Assembly: GCA_947500825.1 (NCBI GenBank) | Contig: CANMTR010000009.1 | Span: forward strand, 80,478-144,477 | Length of the DNA stretch: 64,000 nt | Source: an uncultured Paracoccaceae bacterium | Lineage (GTDB): Bacteria; Pseudomonadota; Alphaproteobacteria; Rhodobacterales; Rhodobacteraceae | Direction: 5' to 3' | In this document: positions 17,403 to 26,068 of the stretch, piece by piece | Layout of the letters: every line of letters begins with the position of its first letter | Position numbering within the stretch: the first letter of the stretch is position 1 | Translations under genes and position numbers: made by a program | Notes under the pieces: model-generated | Told to the model about the DNA's origin: nothing | The model's input: only the letters and a program-made list of their open reading frames with translations | Databases searched by the model: none

Positions 17403-18246
17403 GATCGGCTATCTCGGACGGCCGGGGAGCTATTCGCACCAGGCCGCGACGACCCTGCGCCCCGAGGGGACGCATGTGGCCTATCCGAGCTTCGACGACC
17501 TGGTCGCCGCGACCGAGGCGGGCGAGGTGGCCGAGGCCGTGCTGCCGCTGGAGAACTCCGAATCGGGGCGCATCCCCGACATCCACCGGCTGGTCGTGTC
17601 GATGGAGCTGTTCATCGTGGGCGAGCTTCTGCTCGACGTCTCCCACTGCCTGGTCACGCCCGGCCCGGCGGTGGAGGCGGAGATCCACTCGATCTTCTCC
17701 CACCCGCAGGGCTTCCTGCAAAGCTCGCGCTTTCTCAAGGAGCGGTTCGCGGACGCGCAGCGGCGCACCCGCTCCGACACCGCCTCGGCCGTGGCCGATG
17801 TGGTCGAGGCCGGCGACCGGCACATGGCCGCGATCGGGTCGGAGTTCGCCGCGCGCCATTACGGGGCGACGGTGCTGCACCGCGACATCTCCAACCGCGA
17901 CGACAACATCACCCGCTTCGCCATCGTCGGCCGCGAGGCGCTGACCGACGGGGCCCACGACATGTCGTCGCTGATCATCCAGGTGGGCCACAAGCCCGGC
18001 AGCCTGGTGCAGGCGCTGGCGGTGTTCGGCCAGCACGGCGTCAACATCACCAAGCTCGAGACCTACATGATCTCGGAGCGCACCGAGCTTCCGACCTTCT
18101 ATCTCGACATCGGCTGCGGCGGCGAGGCGGAGAACCTGATCGCCGCGATGCGCGACATCCAGCCCCACATCTCGTATTCCAAGTTCCTGGGCTCGTACCG
18201 GTCCGACCCGCGCCGGTCGGGGCGGAACGGGTTCCTGAAGCCGTGA
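17395..18246 (+). CDS. pheA: Prephenate dehydratase
   Basis: The 283-aa stand-alone enzyme has a periplasmic-binding-like catalytic domain (IGYLGRPGSYSHQAA, AVLPLENSESGRI, SDTASAVADV, and NRDDNITRFAIVG containing the catalytic Thr-Arg-Phe) and a C-terminal ACT domain (LIIQVGHKPGSLVQAL, NITKLETYM) for phenylalanine feedback. It converts prephenate to phenylpyruvate. No chorismate mutase domain is present, unlike enterobacterial PheA. It overlaps tyrA by 8 bp. Confidence 0.97.
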   Translation: MSKIGYLGRPGSYSHQAATTLRPEGTHVAYPSFDDLVAATEAGEVAEAVLPLENSESGRIPDIHRLVVSMELFIVGELLLDVSHCLVTPGPAVEAEIHSIFSHPQGFLQSSRFLKERFADAQRRTRSDTASAVADVVEAGDRHMAAIGSEFAARHYGATVLHRDISNRDDNITRFAIVGREALTDGAHDMSSLIIQVGHKPGSLVQALAVFGQHGVNITKLETYMISERTELPTFYLDIGCGGEAENLIAAMRDIQPHISYSKFLGSYRSDPRRSGRNGFLKP

Positions 18247-18257
18247 GGGAGGCCGCC

Positions 18258-18998
18258 ATGGGCAATCCGAAATACGCCGACGTCGCCTTCTTCATCGAAG
18301 AGGAGGGGGCCAAGTTCGACACCTTCGCCCGGGGCCGTCCCCTGGGCGATCTGGGCAAGCTGGCGCTGGCGGTGCGCAACGCCGAAGGGGTGGGCGCGGC
18401 GGCCGAGCCTCTGGCCGCGGCCTATCTCATCACCAACCTGCTGCTCATGAGCCGGGCGCAGAGGCGCATCGCCAAGCTGGTGATGCTCGACATGGAAGGC
18501 GACGCGCGCGAGCGGCTGTTCCCGATCGTGAACGCGCTGCGCTACTTCCTGATGGAGGATTACACCCAGCTCGACAATTTCGACGCCTGGGTGACGGCGC
18601 TGGAGGGGATCGTGACCGTCTCGGACCGGCTGCGCGCCGAGCTGAGCGACCTGTCGGACTTCATGACCTCGTCGGAGTTCGCCGACGCGGGATCGACCCA
18701 GCGCAAGGCCGAGACCATGCTGGCGGTGCGCGCGCCGTCCTTCGCCGAGGACCAGGGGCTGACGGCGAACGTGTCGAACCCGTTCTTCGCCCGGTTCGGC
18801 GCCGGCGGGCAGGAAAGCGTCGAGGTGGTCAGCCAGTCCGTCTATGGCGAGGCCTTCGTCATGCGGGTGGCCAACAGCCGCGACGTGATCGTGATCGACA
18901 TCGACGGGTCACGCCCAGAGGAGGCGATCCGGGACTGGATCGGCCGGCTCGACGACGTGCTCGACAACGCGCTGCTGGGCCTGACATCGGCCCCCTGA
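18258..18998 (+). CDS. Conserved hypothetical protein downstream of pheA
   Basis: I do not recognise a named family for this 246-aa soluble, acidic protein. It is mostly helical in the first two thirds (for example TNLLLMSRAQRRIAKLVML and FDAWVTALEGIVTVSDRLRA) and has a possible small beta-rich C-terminal part ending in VIVIDIDGS. There is no signal peptide or membrane segment. GTG at 18243 overlaps the pheA stop, but ATG at 18258 with GAGGGAGG about 6 bases upstream is preferred. Spacing suggests co-transcription with tyrA-pheA, but nothing links it to aromatic synthesis by sequence. Confidence 0.8.
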   Translation: MGNPKYADVAFFIEEEGAKFDTFARGRPLGDLGKLALAVRNAEGVGAAAEPLAAAYLITNLLLMSRAQRRIAKLVMLDMEGDARERLFPIVNALRYFLMEDYTQLDNFDAWVTALEGIVTVSDRLRAELSDLSDFMTSSEFADAGSTQRKAETMLAVRAPSFAEDQGLTANVSNPFFARFGAGGQESVEVVSQSVYGEAFVMRVANSRDVIVIDIDGSRPEEAIRDWIGRLDDVLDNALLGLTSAP

Positions 18999-19038
18999 GG
19001 GCGGACCTGCGGATCGAGGATCCGGGGCCGCGCAGATC

Positions 19039-19983
19039 TCAGGCGGTGCGCCAGTCGAAGAAGCCCTCCTCCACGCGGGACAGCAGGTCCTCGGCCAGCC
19101 GCCGGCCCAGATCGGGGCCGTCGGCGACGGCGCCCTCGATCTCGCCCGCATGGGCCTCGGAGCCGTCGGGGCGCAGGATCTCGCCCCTGAGCCGCAGCCG
19201 ACCGTCCGAGACCTCGGCCAGCCCCGCGATGGGCGTCTCGCACGACCCGTCGAGCCGGGCGAGATAGGCGCGCTCGGCGGCCAGCAACTCCCCCGTGGCC
19301 GTGTCGTGGATCGCGGCGAGCATGTCCGCCGTCGCCGCGTCGTCCTCGCGCCGTTCTATCCCGATGGCGCCCTGTCCCACCGCCGGCAGCATCTCCTCGG
19401 CGGGGACGGGGCGGCGGGGGATGTCCTGGGCCTTGAGGCGGTTGAGCCCCGCCATGGCGAGGAAGGTGGCGTCGGCCACGCCGTCGCCGAGCTTCTTCAT
19501 CCGGGTCTGCACGTTGCCGCGGAACTCCACCACCTGGAGGTCGGGGCGCTTGTGCAGGACCTGGGCGCGCCGGCGCAGGGACGAGGTGCCCACGGTGCGC
19601 CCCTGGCCGAGATCCGCCAAGGTGCCCCCGCCCGGCGAGACGAAGGCGTCGTGCGGGTCCTCGCGGGGAAGGTAGGTGTCGAGGATCAGCCCGCCGGGCT
19701 GCTCGGTGGGCATGTCCTTCATCGAGTGGACGGCGATGTCGATCTCGCCCGAAGAGAGCGCCTCCTCGATCTCGCGGGTGAAGAGGCCCTTGCCGCCGAT
19801 CTCCTTCAGGGGGCGGTCGATGATCCGGTCGCCGGTGGTCTTGATCACCACGACCTGGAACGCCTCGAAGGGCAGGTCGAAGGCCTGGGCGAGGCGGTCG
19901 CGCGTCTCGTTCGCCTGGGCGAGGGCCAGGGGCGATCCGCGGGTGCCGATCTTGAGCGGGGTGTCGGGGGTGGGCCATGTCAT
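19039..19983 (-). CDS. hemC: Hydroxymethylbilane synthase (porphobilinogen deaminase)
   Basis: The 314-aa enzyme polymerises four porphobilinogen units to hydroxymethylbilane. Motifs are IGTRGSPLALAQ, VVIKTTGD, IGGKGLFTREIE, DIAVHSMKDMPT (catalytic Asp at about 82), GTSSLRRRAQ, EFRGNVQTRMKK and LDGSCETPIAG, whose Cys (about 248) anchors the dipyrromethane cofactor. The ORF opens at 20091, but ATG at 19983 gives the standard start. It is divergent from hemE with a 97-bp shared control region. Confidence 0.97.
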   Translation of the reverse strand: MTWPTPDTPLKIGTRGSPLALAQANETRDRLAQAFDLPFEAFQVVVIKTTGDRIIDRPLKEIGGKGLFTREIEEALSSGEIDIAVHSMKDMPTEQPGGLILDTYLPREDPHDAFVSPGGGTLADLGQGRTVGTSSLRRRAQVLHKRPDLQVVEFRGNVQTRMKKLGDGVADATFLAMAGLNRLKAQDIPRRPVPAEEMLPAVGQGAIGIERREDDAATADMLAAIHDTATGELLAAERAYLARLDGSCETPIAGLAEVSDGRLRLRGEILRPDGSEAHAGEIEGAVADGPDLGRRLAEDLLSRVEEGFFDWRTA

Positions 19984-20080
19984 GGCCCCCGTGTAGCGTG
20001 CCCCGCGCCGGCCCGAAAGCGGCTTGACACCAAGCCCCCCGGACCCGACCACGAGCCCCGCGAAAGCAAGGAGGACGGGC

Positions 20081-21109
20081 ATGGCCGACACGAAGCTGAT
20101 GCGGGCGCTGCGCGGCGAGGCGCAGGACGTGCCCCCCGCCTGGATGATGCGCCAGGCGGGCCGCTATTTGCCCGAGTACAAGGCGACGCGCGCCAAGGCG
20201 GGCGACTTCCTGTCGCTGTGCTACACGCCCGATCTCGCCGCCGAGGTGACGCTGCAGCCGATCCGGCGCTTCGGCTTCGACGCGGCGATCCTGTTCGCCG
20301 ACATCCTGCTGGTGCCCCAGGCGCTGGGGATGGACCTGTGGTTCGTCACCGGCGAGGGGCCGCGGCTGGAGCCGGTCGACGACCACCGCAAGGCGGCGCT
20401 CCTCAAGCCGGCCGAGGACGTGCACGAGACGCTCTCGCCCGTCTACGAGACGGTGAAGATCCTCGCCCGCGAATTGCCCCGGGACGTGCCGCTCATCGGC
20501 TTCGCGGGCGCGCCCTGGACGGTCGCGACCTACATGATCGCGGGCAAGGGCACGCCCGACCAGGGGCCGGCGCACGCGTTCAAGGACGGCGACACGGCCG
20601 CGTTCGAGATGCTGATGGCCCGCGTCACCGACGCCACGATCGAGTATCTCTCGGCCCAGGTCGAGGCCGGCGCGCAGGTGGTCAAGGTCTTCGACAGCTG
20701 GGCGGGGTCGCTGACGGGGGATGATTTCACCCGCTACTGCCTGGAGCCGGCGAAAAAGATCACCGCCGCGCTCAAGGCACGCCACCCGGATCTGCCGGTG
20801 ATCGTGTTCCCGCGCGGGGCGGGCGAGCGCTATGTCGGGTTCCACGAAGCGACGGGCGCGGATTGCGTGGCCATCGACCAGGACACCGACTCGGCCTGGG
20901 CGGCGGCCAACGTGCAGACCGGGGGCTGCGTGCAGGGCAACCTGTCGCCCAAGCACATGGTCACGGGCGGACAGGCCCTGATCGACGAGACGCTGCGCGT
21001 GCGCGAGGCGTTCCGGGGCGGGCCGCACGTGTTCAACCTCGGCCACGGGATCACGCCCGACGCGGACCCCGACAACGTGGCGCTGATGCTCGAGACGCTG
21101 CGGGGCTGA
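20081..21109 (+). CDS. hemE: Uroporphyrinogen decarboxylase
   Basis: The 342-aa TIM-barrel enzyme removes four acetate carboxyls from uroporphyrinogen III. Signatures are [16 protein letters not shown] near the N-terminus, [37 protein letters not shown] and [15 protein letters not shown] at 20081 is preceded by AAGGAGG; the ORF start at 20024 lies within the hemC control region and is rejected. It is divergent from hemC, and hemF follows nearby, so three heme-synthesis genes sit together. Confidence 0.97.
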   Translation: MADTKLMRALRGEAQDVPPAWMMRQAGRYLPEYKATRAKAGDFLSLCYTPDLAAEVTLQPIRRFGFDAAILFADILLVPQALGMDLWFVTGEGPRLEPVDDHRKAALLKPAEDVHETLSPVYETVKILARELPRDVPLIGFAGAPWTVATYMIAGKGTPDQGPAHAFKDGDTAAFEMLMARVTDATIEYLSAQVEAGAQVVKVFDSWAGSLTGDDFTRYCLEPAKKITAALKARHPDLPVIVFPRGAGERYVGFHEATGADCVAIDQDTDSAWAAANVQTGGCVQGNLSPKHMVTGGQALIDETLRVREAFRGGPHVFNLGHGITPDADPDNVALMLETLRG

Positions 21110-21113
21110 CGCC

Positions 21114-21527
21114 TCAGACCGGGTTGAAGGCGTCTGCCCAGTCGCCCGAGCGGATGCGCTGGAGCGGATCGACGGGGTGGAGGTAGACATAGGTCCAGGC
21201 CTCCACCGGGCCCGCATCGGTGCGAACGGCGCGGCGCAGGCGGCGGTATTCGGGCGGCCCCTCCTCGAAGAGGCCCTCGTAGTCGTCGAGGACGTGCATG
21301 AGGCCGGGCGTGGCCAGCTCCCACACCTCGCCCCGGACCTCGGCGCCGCTTCCGTCCTCCACGAGGGCGGGATACCACCCCGTGGAATAGAGCGCGCCGG
21401 GCAGCCGCCCCTCGGCCACGAAGGACGCGCCGGCGCGGAAGGCGACCGTCGCCGCGTTGTTGACGAAGCCGCGCCGGAGCGTCCCGTAGACGAAGACGCG
21501 GTCGCCGAGGAAGGGATCGTGGGGCAT
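21114..21527 (-). CDS. Gamma-glutamylcyclotransferase-like (AIG2/GGCT) protein
   Basis: The 137-aa protein has the GGCT fold signature: VFVYGTLRRGFVNN at the N-terminus (substrate-binding YGTL), then GRLPGALYSTGWYPALV, a conserved GEVWEL strand with the acidic residue expected for catalysis, and LDDYEG. Relatives cyclise gamma-glutamyl amines or peptides to oxoproline; the true substrate is unknown. It converges on hemE with a 4-bp gap. Confidence 0.88.
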   Translation of the reverse strand: MPHDPFLGDRVFVYGTLRRGFVNNAATVAFRAGASFVAEGRLPGALYSTGWYPALVEDGSGAEVRGEVWELATPGLMHVLDDYEGLFEEGPPEYRRLRRAVRTDAGPVEAWTYVYLHPVDPLQRIRSGDWADAFNPV

Positions 21528-21577
21528 GGCGCGTCAGATAGGAGCCGGGAGGCCCCGGATCCAACCCCCGGCCCCGC

Positions 21578-22483
21578 TCAGACCCACTTCGCCAGGGGCG
21601 GCAGGCTCATCAGCACCGCGTCGGGATCGTGTCCCGTCTCCAGCCCGAACTTGGTGCCCCGGTCGTAGACGAGGTTGTACTCGGCGTAGAGGCCGCGATG
21701 GACGAGCTGCGCCTCGCGGTCGGCGGCGTCGAAGGGGGTGGCCAGGCGCCGATCCACCAGGGGCAGCCAGGCGGGCAGGAAGGCGCGGCCGATGTCGCGC
21801 GTCAGGGCGAAGTCCGCGTCCCAGTCGCCGGTGTTGTGGTCGTCCATGAACACGCCGCCGACGCCGCGCGCCCGCTTGCGGTGGGGAATGTAGAAATACG
21901 TGTCGGCCCAGTCCTTGAGGCGGGGGTAGTGCCCGGCCCCGTGGGGGTCGAGATGGGCCTGGAGCGTGGCGTGGAAATGGGCGGTGTCCTCGGGATACTC
22001 GATGCAGGGGTTGAGGTCTGCGCCGCCGCCGAACCACCAGGCATGGGGCGTCCAGAACATGCGGGTGTTCATGTGCACGGCCGGCACGTGCGGGTTGCGC
22101 ATATGCGCCACGAGGGAGATGCCGGAGGCCCAGAACCGCGGGTCCTCGGCCATGCCGGGGATGCCCTTGCGCGCGGCCATGGCCGTCTGCGCCCGCTCGC
22201 CCAGGGTGCCGTAGACGCGCGACACGTTGACGCCCACCTTCTCGAAGACGCGGCCGCCGCGCATCACGCTCATCAGGCCGCCGCCCGCGTCCGATCCGTC
22301 CTCGGAGGTCCGGGAGGTGCGCGTGACCTCGAACCGCCCCGGCGCCTCGTCCGCCAGGGGGCCGGTGTCGTGGCCGTCCTCGGCGCCCTCGAACGCGGCC
22401 ACGATGCGGTCGCGCAACTCGTCGAACCAGCCGGCGGCGCGGGCGCGTTCGGCGTGCAGCTCCTCGGTGTCGATCGTCGTCAT
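21578..22483 (-). CDS. hemF: Coproporphyrinogen III oxidase, oxygen-dependent
   Basis: The 301-aa enzyme decarboxylates coproporphyrinogen III to protoporphyrinogen IX using oxygen. Signatures are GGGLMSVMRGGRVFEKVGVN, SLVAHMRNPHVPAVHMNTR, WWFGGGADLNPCI, DHNTGDWD, LVHRGLYAEYNLVYDRGTKFG and ESLPP-like MSLPPLAKW at the C-terminus. ATG at 22483 is used; the extension to 22570 is non-conserved and runs into the divergent lipoprotein promoter. This indicates aerobic heme synthesis. Confidence 0.97.
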   Translation of the reverse strand: MTTIDTEELHAERARAAGWFDELRDRIVAAFEGAEDGHDTGPLADEAPGRFEVTRTSRTSEDGSDAGGGLMSVMRGGRVFEKVGVNVSRVYGTLGERAQTAMAARKGIPGMAEDPRFWASGISLVAHMRNPHVPAVHMNTRMFWTPHAWWFGGGADLNPCIEYPEDTAHFHATLQAHLDPHGAGHYPRLKDWADTYFYIPHRKRARGVGGVFMDDHNTGDWDADFALTRDIGRAFLPAWLPLVDRRLATPFDAADREAQLVHRGLYAEYNLVYDRGTKFGLETGHDPDAVLMSLPPLAKWV

Positions 22484-22561
22484 GGGCGGTGCCTTAACAG
22501 CTTGGTGAACGCGCCGGAAGCAAGGATTGCGCGGACGGCGGGAGCGGCTAGGATCACTCGC

Positions 22562-22960
22562 ATGCGTCATGCCCTCCTTCCTTTCCTCCTGCTTGCCCTG
22601 GCGTCTTGCGCGACCCCGCGAGAGGCCTGCATCACCGACCAGACCGACGAGATGCGGACGCTGGAGGCCCTGATCGCCCAGGACGAGGCCACGCTGGCGC
22701 GGGGCTACGCGCTGGAGCGGCAGACGGAGTACCGCTCGGGCCTGTCGCTGTGCACCGGCGTGGGCCGCGGCATCGGCCGGCTGGGGATCGGCACCAGCAC
22801 CTGCGTCCGTCCCGAGGCGAGGGTGCGGACCGTCCCGGTGGCGGTGAACCTCGACGAGGTGGACGCGCGGCTTACCACCTTGCGCGAAAAGCGCGCCGAG
22901 CTGTCGCGCGGCGTCGCCCTGGGCGTGGCCGCGTGCCGGGAGGCCTATCCCGCGCAGTGA
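22562..22960 (+). CDS. Small putative lipoprotein
   Basis: The 132-aa product starts MRHALLPFLLLALASCA, a type II signal peptide with lipobox LASC, so it should be lipidated at Cys16. The mature part has four more cysteines and helical segments (EMRTLEALIAQDEATLARGYALE, then VDARLTTLREKRAELSRG), perhaps short coiled coils. I do not recognise a family. It is divergent from hemF and ends 11 bp before the convergent SDR gene. Confidence 0.72.
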   Translation: MRHALLPFLLLALASCATPREACITDQTDEMRTLEALIAQDEATLARGYALERQTEYRSGLSLCTGVGRGIGRLGIGTSTCVRPEARVRTVPVAVNLDEVDARLTTLREKRAELSRGVALGVAACREAYPAQ

Positions 22961-22970
22961 CGCCCCGGCC

Positions 22971-23780
22971 CTAGTGGGCGGAGGTCTCGACCACGTCCAC
23001 GAGGGAGCGGCCGCCGTCCACGGTCAGGATCTCGCCGGTGACGAACCCGGCCCCGTCGGAGGCCAGGAACTGCACCGCCTCGGCCACCTCCGAGGCGGCG
23101 GCGATGCGGTGAAGCGGCGTCCCCTCGATGATCTCGTCGCGCAGGTCCTCGTCTTTCTTGATCGCGCCCTTGAGGGTGGCCGACATGACCGACCCGAAGG
23201 CGATGGCGTTGACGCGGATGCGGTGGGGGGCAAGGGCCACGGCGAGGCTGCGGGTGGCCTGGTCGAGTGCGGCGGTGGAGACGGAATAGGCCAGCAGGTC
23301 CGGCTGCGTGCGCCGCGCCGCGATGGAGGACAGGTTGATGATCGAGCCCACGGGCCCGCTCTCGCGCTCCTCCTCGTCGGCCTGGCGGATCATGCGGCGC
23401 GCCACGTGCTGGGTCAGGCGCAGGGAGACCATGAGGTTCTGCTCGATGAGCGTGTCGGTCATCGGGTCGTCGGGATCGAGCGGGTCGGACAGCTCCATCT
23501 GGCGCGCGGCGTTGACCAGGATGTCGATGCGGTCGAAGGCGCCGACCGTGGCCGAGAGCAGGTTGGCCACGGTCAGCTTCTCGCGCAGGTCGCCGGCGAA
23601 GTAGCGCGCGGTGCCGCCCTCCTCGTCCATTTCGCCGATCTCGTCGCGCAGGACGGCCTCGTCGATGTCGGTCATCATGACGTTGGCGCCCTTGTCGATG
23701 AAGTGGCGCGCCACGGCGAGGCCGACGCCGTTGGCGGCCCCGGTGACGATGGCGGTCTTGCCGGCGATGGAGAGCGACAT
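22971..23780 (-). CDS. SDR-family oxidoreductase
   Basis: The 269-aa protein is a classical short-chain dehydrogenase/reductase. The cofactor motif AIVTGAANGVGLAVA is at the N-terminus, followed by TDID, GDLR and a variant of the NNAG strand, DILVNAARQ. The catalytic Ser is in INLSSIAARR and the Tyr in AYSVSTAALDQA, where the usual YxxxK lysine is replaced. The C-terminal TGEILTVDGGRSL is standard. The missing lysine (YSVST) raises doubt about normal catalysis. It starts 8 bp before the end of the rsmC-like gene on the same strand. Confidence 0.87.
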   Translation of the reverse strand: MSLSIAGKTAIVTGAANGVGLAVARHFIDKGANVMMTDIDEAVLRDEIGEMDEEGGTARYFAGDLREKLTVANLLSATVGAFDRIDILVNAARQMELSDPLDPDDPMTDTLIEQNLMVSLRLTQHVARRMIRQADEEERESGPVGSIINLSSIAARRTQPDLLAYSVSTAALDQATRSLAVALAPHRIRVNAIAFGSVMSATLKGAIKKDEDLRDEIIEGTPLHRIAAASEVAEAVQFLASDGAGFVTGEILTVDGGRSLVDVVETSAH

Positions 23781-23788
23781 GGGAGACC

Positions 23789-24745
23789 TCAGCGGCGCCG
23801 GCGCGGACGCGCGGCGCGGAACAGTTTGAAGGCGGAGCTGCCAGGGAGCTCCTCGACCTCGGTGAACAGGGTGGCCAGGGCCGCCTCGTAGGGAAGGTGG
23901 CGGTTGGCCACCAGCCACAGCCGGCCGCGGGGCGAGAGGACCCGCGCCGCCGTGGCGAGGAAGGCACGGCCCAGGTCCGGGTCGCCCTTGCGGCCCTTGT
24001 GGAAGGGCGGGTTGGCGACCACGTGGTCGGCGCCCCGCTCGGGCGTCCAGCTCGTGGCGTCGGCCCAGTGGAAGGCGGCGCGGGGGTCGGGCACGTTGAC
24101 GCGCGCGCAGTCGAGCGAGGGGCGGTGCGCCTCCACCAGGTCGAGATGCTTGACCTTGGCGCTCGTCAGGACGGCGGCGGACAGCGCGCCCCAGCCCGCG
24201 CCAAGGTCGACCACGTGGCCGTCGAGCGGGGGCAGCGCCGCGGTCAGGAGGGCCGTGCCCGGATCGACCGCCCCGGGGGAAAAGCCGCCCGGCGGCGTCA
24301 GCCAGCCGGCGTCGTTGCGGGCGGGTTCGGCGAGCCAGTCGGACAGGTCCGCCGGGCCGAGGGCGAAGATCTTGCCATGGGCCTTGGAGATCACCGTCCC
24401 GATCGTGGCGCGGCCGCGCAGCTCCTTGAGGAGCGAATCGATGCCGTCGACCTTCTGCCCGTCCACGAGGACCGGGCAACCGAGGGCGGCCGCGCGCGCG
24501 ATGCGGTCGCGCGCCGCGGCCCGCTCCCGCGGGAGCGAGACCACGACCGAGCCCGCCGGCCCTTCGATGCGCTCGCGCATCTCGGCGACGCGGGCGAAGC
24601 CGGCGTGTTCGGGCTGGCGGTCATGGGTCACGGCGACGGGGCCGGGCAGGTCCGACAGGTCGGTCCCCTCCGGCGGACAGACGAGGAGGACGGGCGCGGT
24701 CAGCAGACCCTCCGCCCGGGCGAGGTCGAGGCGTCGCGTTAGCAG
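23789..24745 (-). CDS. Class I SAM-dependent rRNA methyltransferase, RsmC-like
   Basis: The C-terminal domain has the SAM motif VVDLGAGWGALSAAVL and the catalytic motif NPPFHKGR, matching RsmC-type N2-guanine 16S rRNA methyltransferases. The degenerate N-terminal domain contains HGKIFALG. The ORF track offers only GTG at 24631, which would remove conserved N-terminal sequence. In-frame coding-like codons continue upstream (TRRLDLARAEGLL) to a CTG at 24745, which has AAGGA 8 bases before it and no ATG/GTG/TTG alternative. I therefore take CTG as the likely start (318 aa), with moderate certainty. The gene follows clpS by 4 bp. Confidence 0.8.
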   Translation of the reverse strand: MLTRRLDLARAEGLLTAPVLLVCPPEGTDLSDLPGPVAVTHDRQPEHAGFARVAEMRERIEGPAGSVVVSLPRERAAARDRIARAAALGCPVLVDGQKVDGIDSLLKELRGRATIGTVISKAHGKIFALGPADLSDWLAEPARNDAGWLTPPGGFSPGAVDPGTALLTAALPPLDGHVVDLGAGWGALSAAVLTSAKVKHLDLVEAHRPSLDCARVNVPDPRAAFHWADATSWTPERGADHVVANPPFHKGRKGDPDLGRAFLATAARVLSPRGRLWLVANRHLPYEAALATLFTEVEELPGSSAFKLFRAARPRRRR

Positions 24746-24749
24746 CGCG

Positions 24750-25133
24750 CTATTCCTTTTCCATCGTGCATTGCAGGGGGTGCTGGTGGCGCCGGGCGAA
24801 GTCCATCACCTGGGTCACCTTCGTCTCGGCCACCTCGAAGGAGAACACGCCGACGACGGCCAGCCCCTTCTTGTGGACGGTCAGCATGATCTCGAAGGCC
24901 TGGGCGTGGTTCAGTCCGAAGAACCGTTCCAGCACGTGGACGACGAACTCCATCGGGGTGTAGTCGTCGTTGATCAGCATGACCTTGTAGAGGGGCGGGC
25001 GCTTGGTCTTGGGCTTGGTTTCGAGCACGACGCCGGCATCGCCGTCGTCGTCCCGCCCGGGCGTCCGCGCCATCATCCGTTCGGCTTGAATCACGTCTCG
25101 CCCTTCGCCGTTGGTCGTGGAGTTCGGTGCCAT
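24750..25133 (-). CDS. clpS: ATP-dependent Clp protease adaptor ClpS
   Basis: The 127-aa protein has the ClpS core: [41 protein letters not shown] and [33 protein letters not shown]. It delivers N-degron substrates to ClpAP. The N-terminal 35 residues are flexible and poorly conserved, so the start could also be one of the two ATGs at 25076/25073; no candidate has a strong ribosome site. It is divergent from the HAD gene with little space between. No clpA is in this window. Confidence 0.93.
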   Translation of the reverse strand: MAPNSTTNGEGRDVIQAERMMARTPGRDDDGDAGVVLETKPKTKRPPLYKVMLINDDYTPMEFVVHVLERFFGLNHAQAFEIMLTVHKKGLAVVGVFSFEVAETKVTQVMDFARRHQHPLQCTMEKE

Positions 25134-25171
25134 GATATATGGTCGCGACCCTGACAGAAAAGAGGGCGCGG

Positions 25172-25870
25172 ATGGTCGCGATCACGACGGTCGGCTTCGA
25201 CGCCGACGATACCCTGTGGCACAACGAGCGTTTCTTCCGCCTGACGCAGGAGCGGTTCGCCGGGTTGCTGCAGGATTACGTGGACCCCGGACGCCTGGCC
25301 GAGCGGCTTCTGGAGGCGGAGCGGCGCAACCTCGGGCGCTACGGGTTCGGCATAAAGGGGTTCGTGCTGTCGATGATCGAGACGGCGCTGGATGCGACCG
25401 ACGACCGCGTCCCCGGACACGTGATTCGCGGCATTCTGGAAGCGGGCCAGGAGATGCTGGCCCACCCGATCGAGATCCTGCCCCACGCGGCCGAGGCCGT
25501 CGCGGCCCTCCGGGGGCGCTACCGCCTGCTGCTGATCACCAAGGGCGACCTTCTGGACCAGGAGCGCAAGCTGGCGCAATCGGGCCTGGGAGAGTCGTTC
25601 GACGGGGTCGAGATCGTGTCCGACAAGCGCCCGCCCACCTATGCGGCGATCTTCGCGCGCCATGGCGAGGGCGCGCGGGCGGGCGTGATGGCGGGCAACT
25701 CGATGAAGTCCGACGTGCTGCCGATGATCGCGGCGGGCGGCCACGGCGTCTTCGTGCCCCACGGGGAGGCCTGGGCGCTCGAACACGCCGATCCGCCGGA
25801 GGCGGAGCCACGGTTTCACGAACTGCCCCATCTGGGCGCGTTGCCCGGCCTTCTAGATCGGCTGGGGTGA
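25172..25870 (+). CDS. HAD-superfamily hydrolase
   Basis: The 232-aa protein has HAD motif [12 protein letters not shown] (nucleophile first Asp), motif II LLITKGD, motif III lysine in VSDKRP and motif IV around [15 protein letters not shown]. The helical cap domain lies between motifs I and II. The YjjG/PNP-type pattern DDTLWHNE suggests a phosphatase of small metabolites. ATG at 25172 is preferred over 25139, which overlaps the clpS control region, because GAGGG lies a few bases before it. Confidence 0.87.
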   Translation: MVAITTVGFDADDTLWHNERFFRLTQERFAGLLQDYVDPGRLAERLLEAERRNLGRYGFGIKGFVLSMIETALDATDDRVPGHVIRGILEAGQEMLAHPIEILPHAAEAVAALRGRYRLLLITKGDLLDQERKLAQSGLGESFDGVEIVSDKRPPTYAAIFARHGEGARAGVMAGNSMKSDVLPMIAAGGHGVFVPHGEAWALEHADPPEAEPRFHELPHLGALPGLLDRLG

Positions 25871-26068
25871 GACATTTTTGCGCGTCTCCCCAGCGTTATC
25901 TAGTGCGCGGGATTGCCTGCCGAGGCTATATCTGGGGTCACGTCAACGCCATGGTGGAGCGGGCTGACATTCCACCCTTTTCCGGCGCGGGAATCGTGGT
26001 AGCCTGGGAGTTGAAGCGGACCGACCGTCAAAGAGTCGGCCGCCAGAGGCAAGATAGGCAGTGATCCC

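Noticed and set aside
20024-20029. TTGACA as a hemE -35 box
   Set aside because: No matching -10 hexamer lies 16-19 bp downstream, so I could not support a promoter call.
18842-21217. 791-aa minus-strand ORF
   Set aside because: It covers hemE in antisense and hemC in a wrong frame; hemC and hemE motifs are in other frames.
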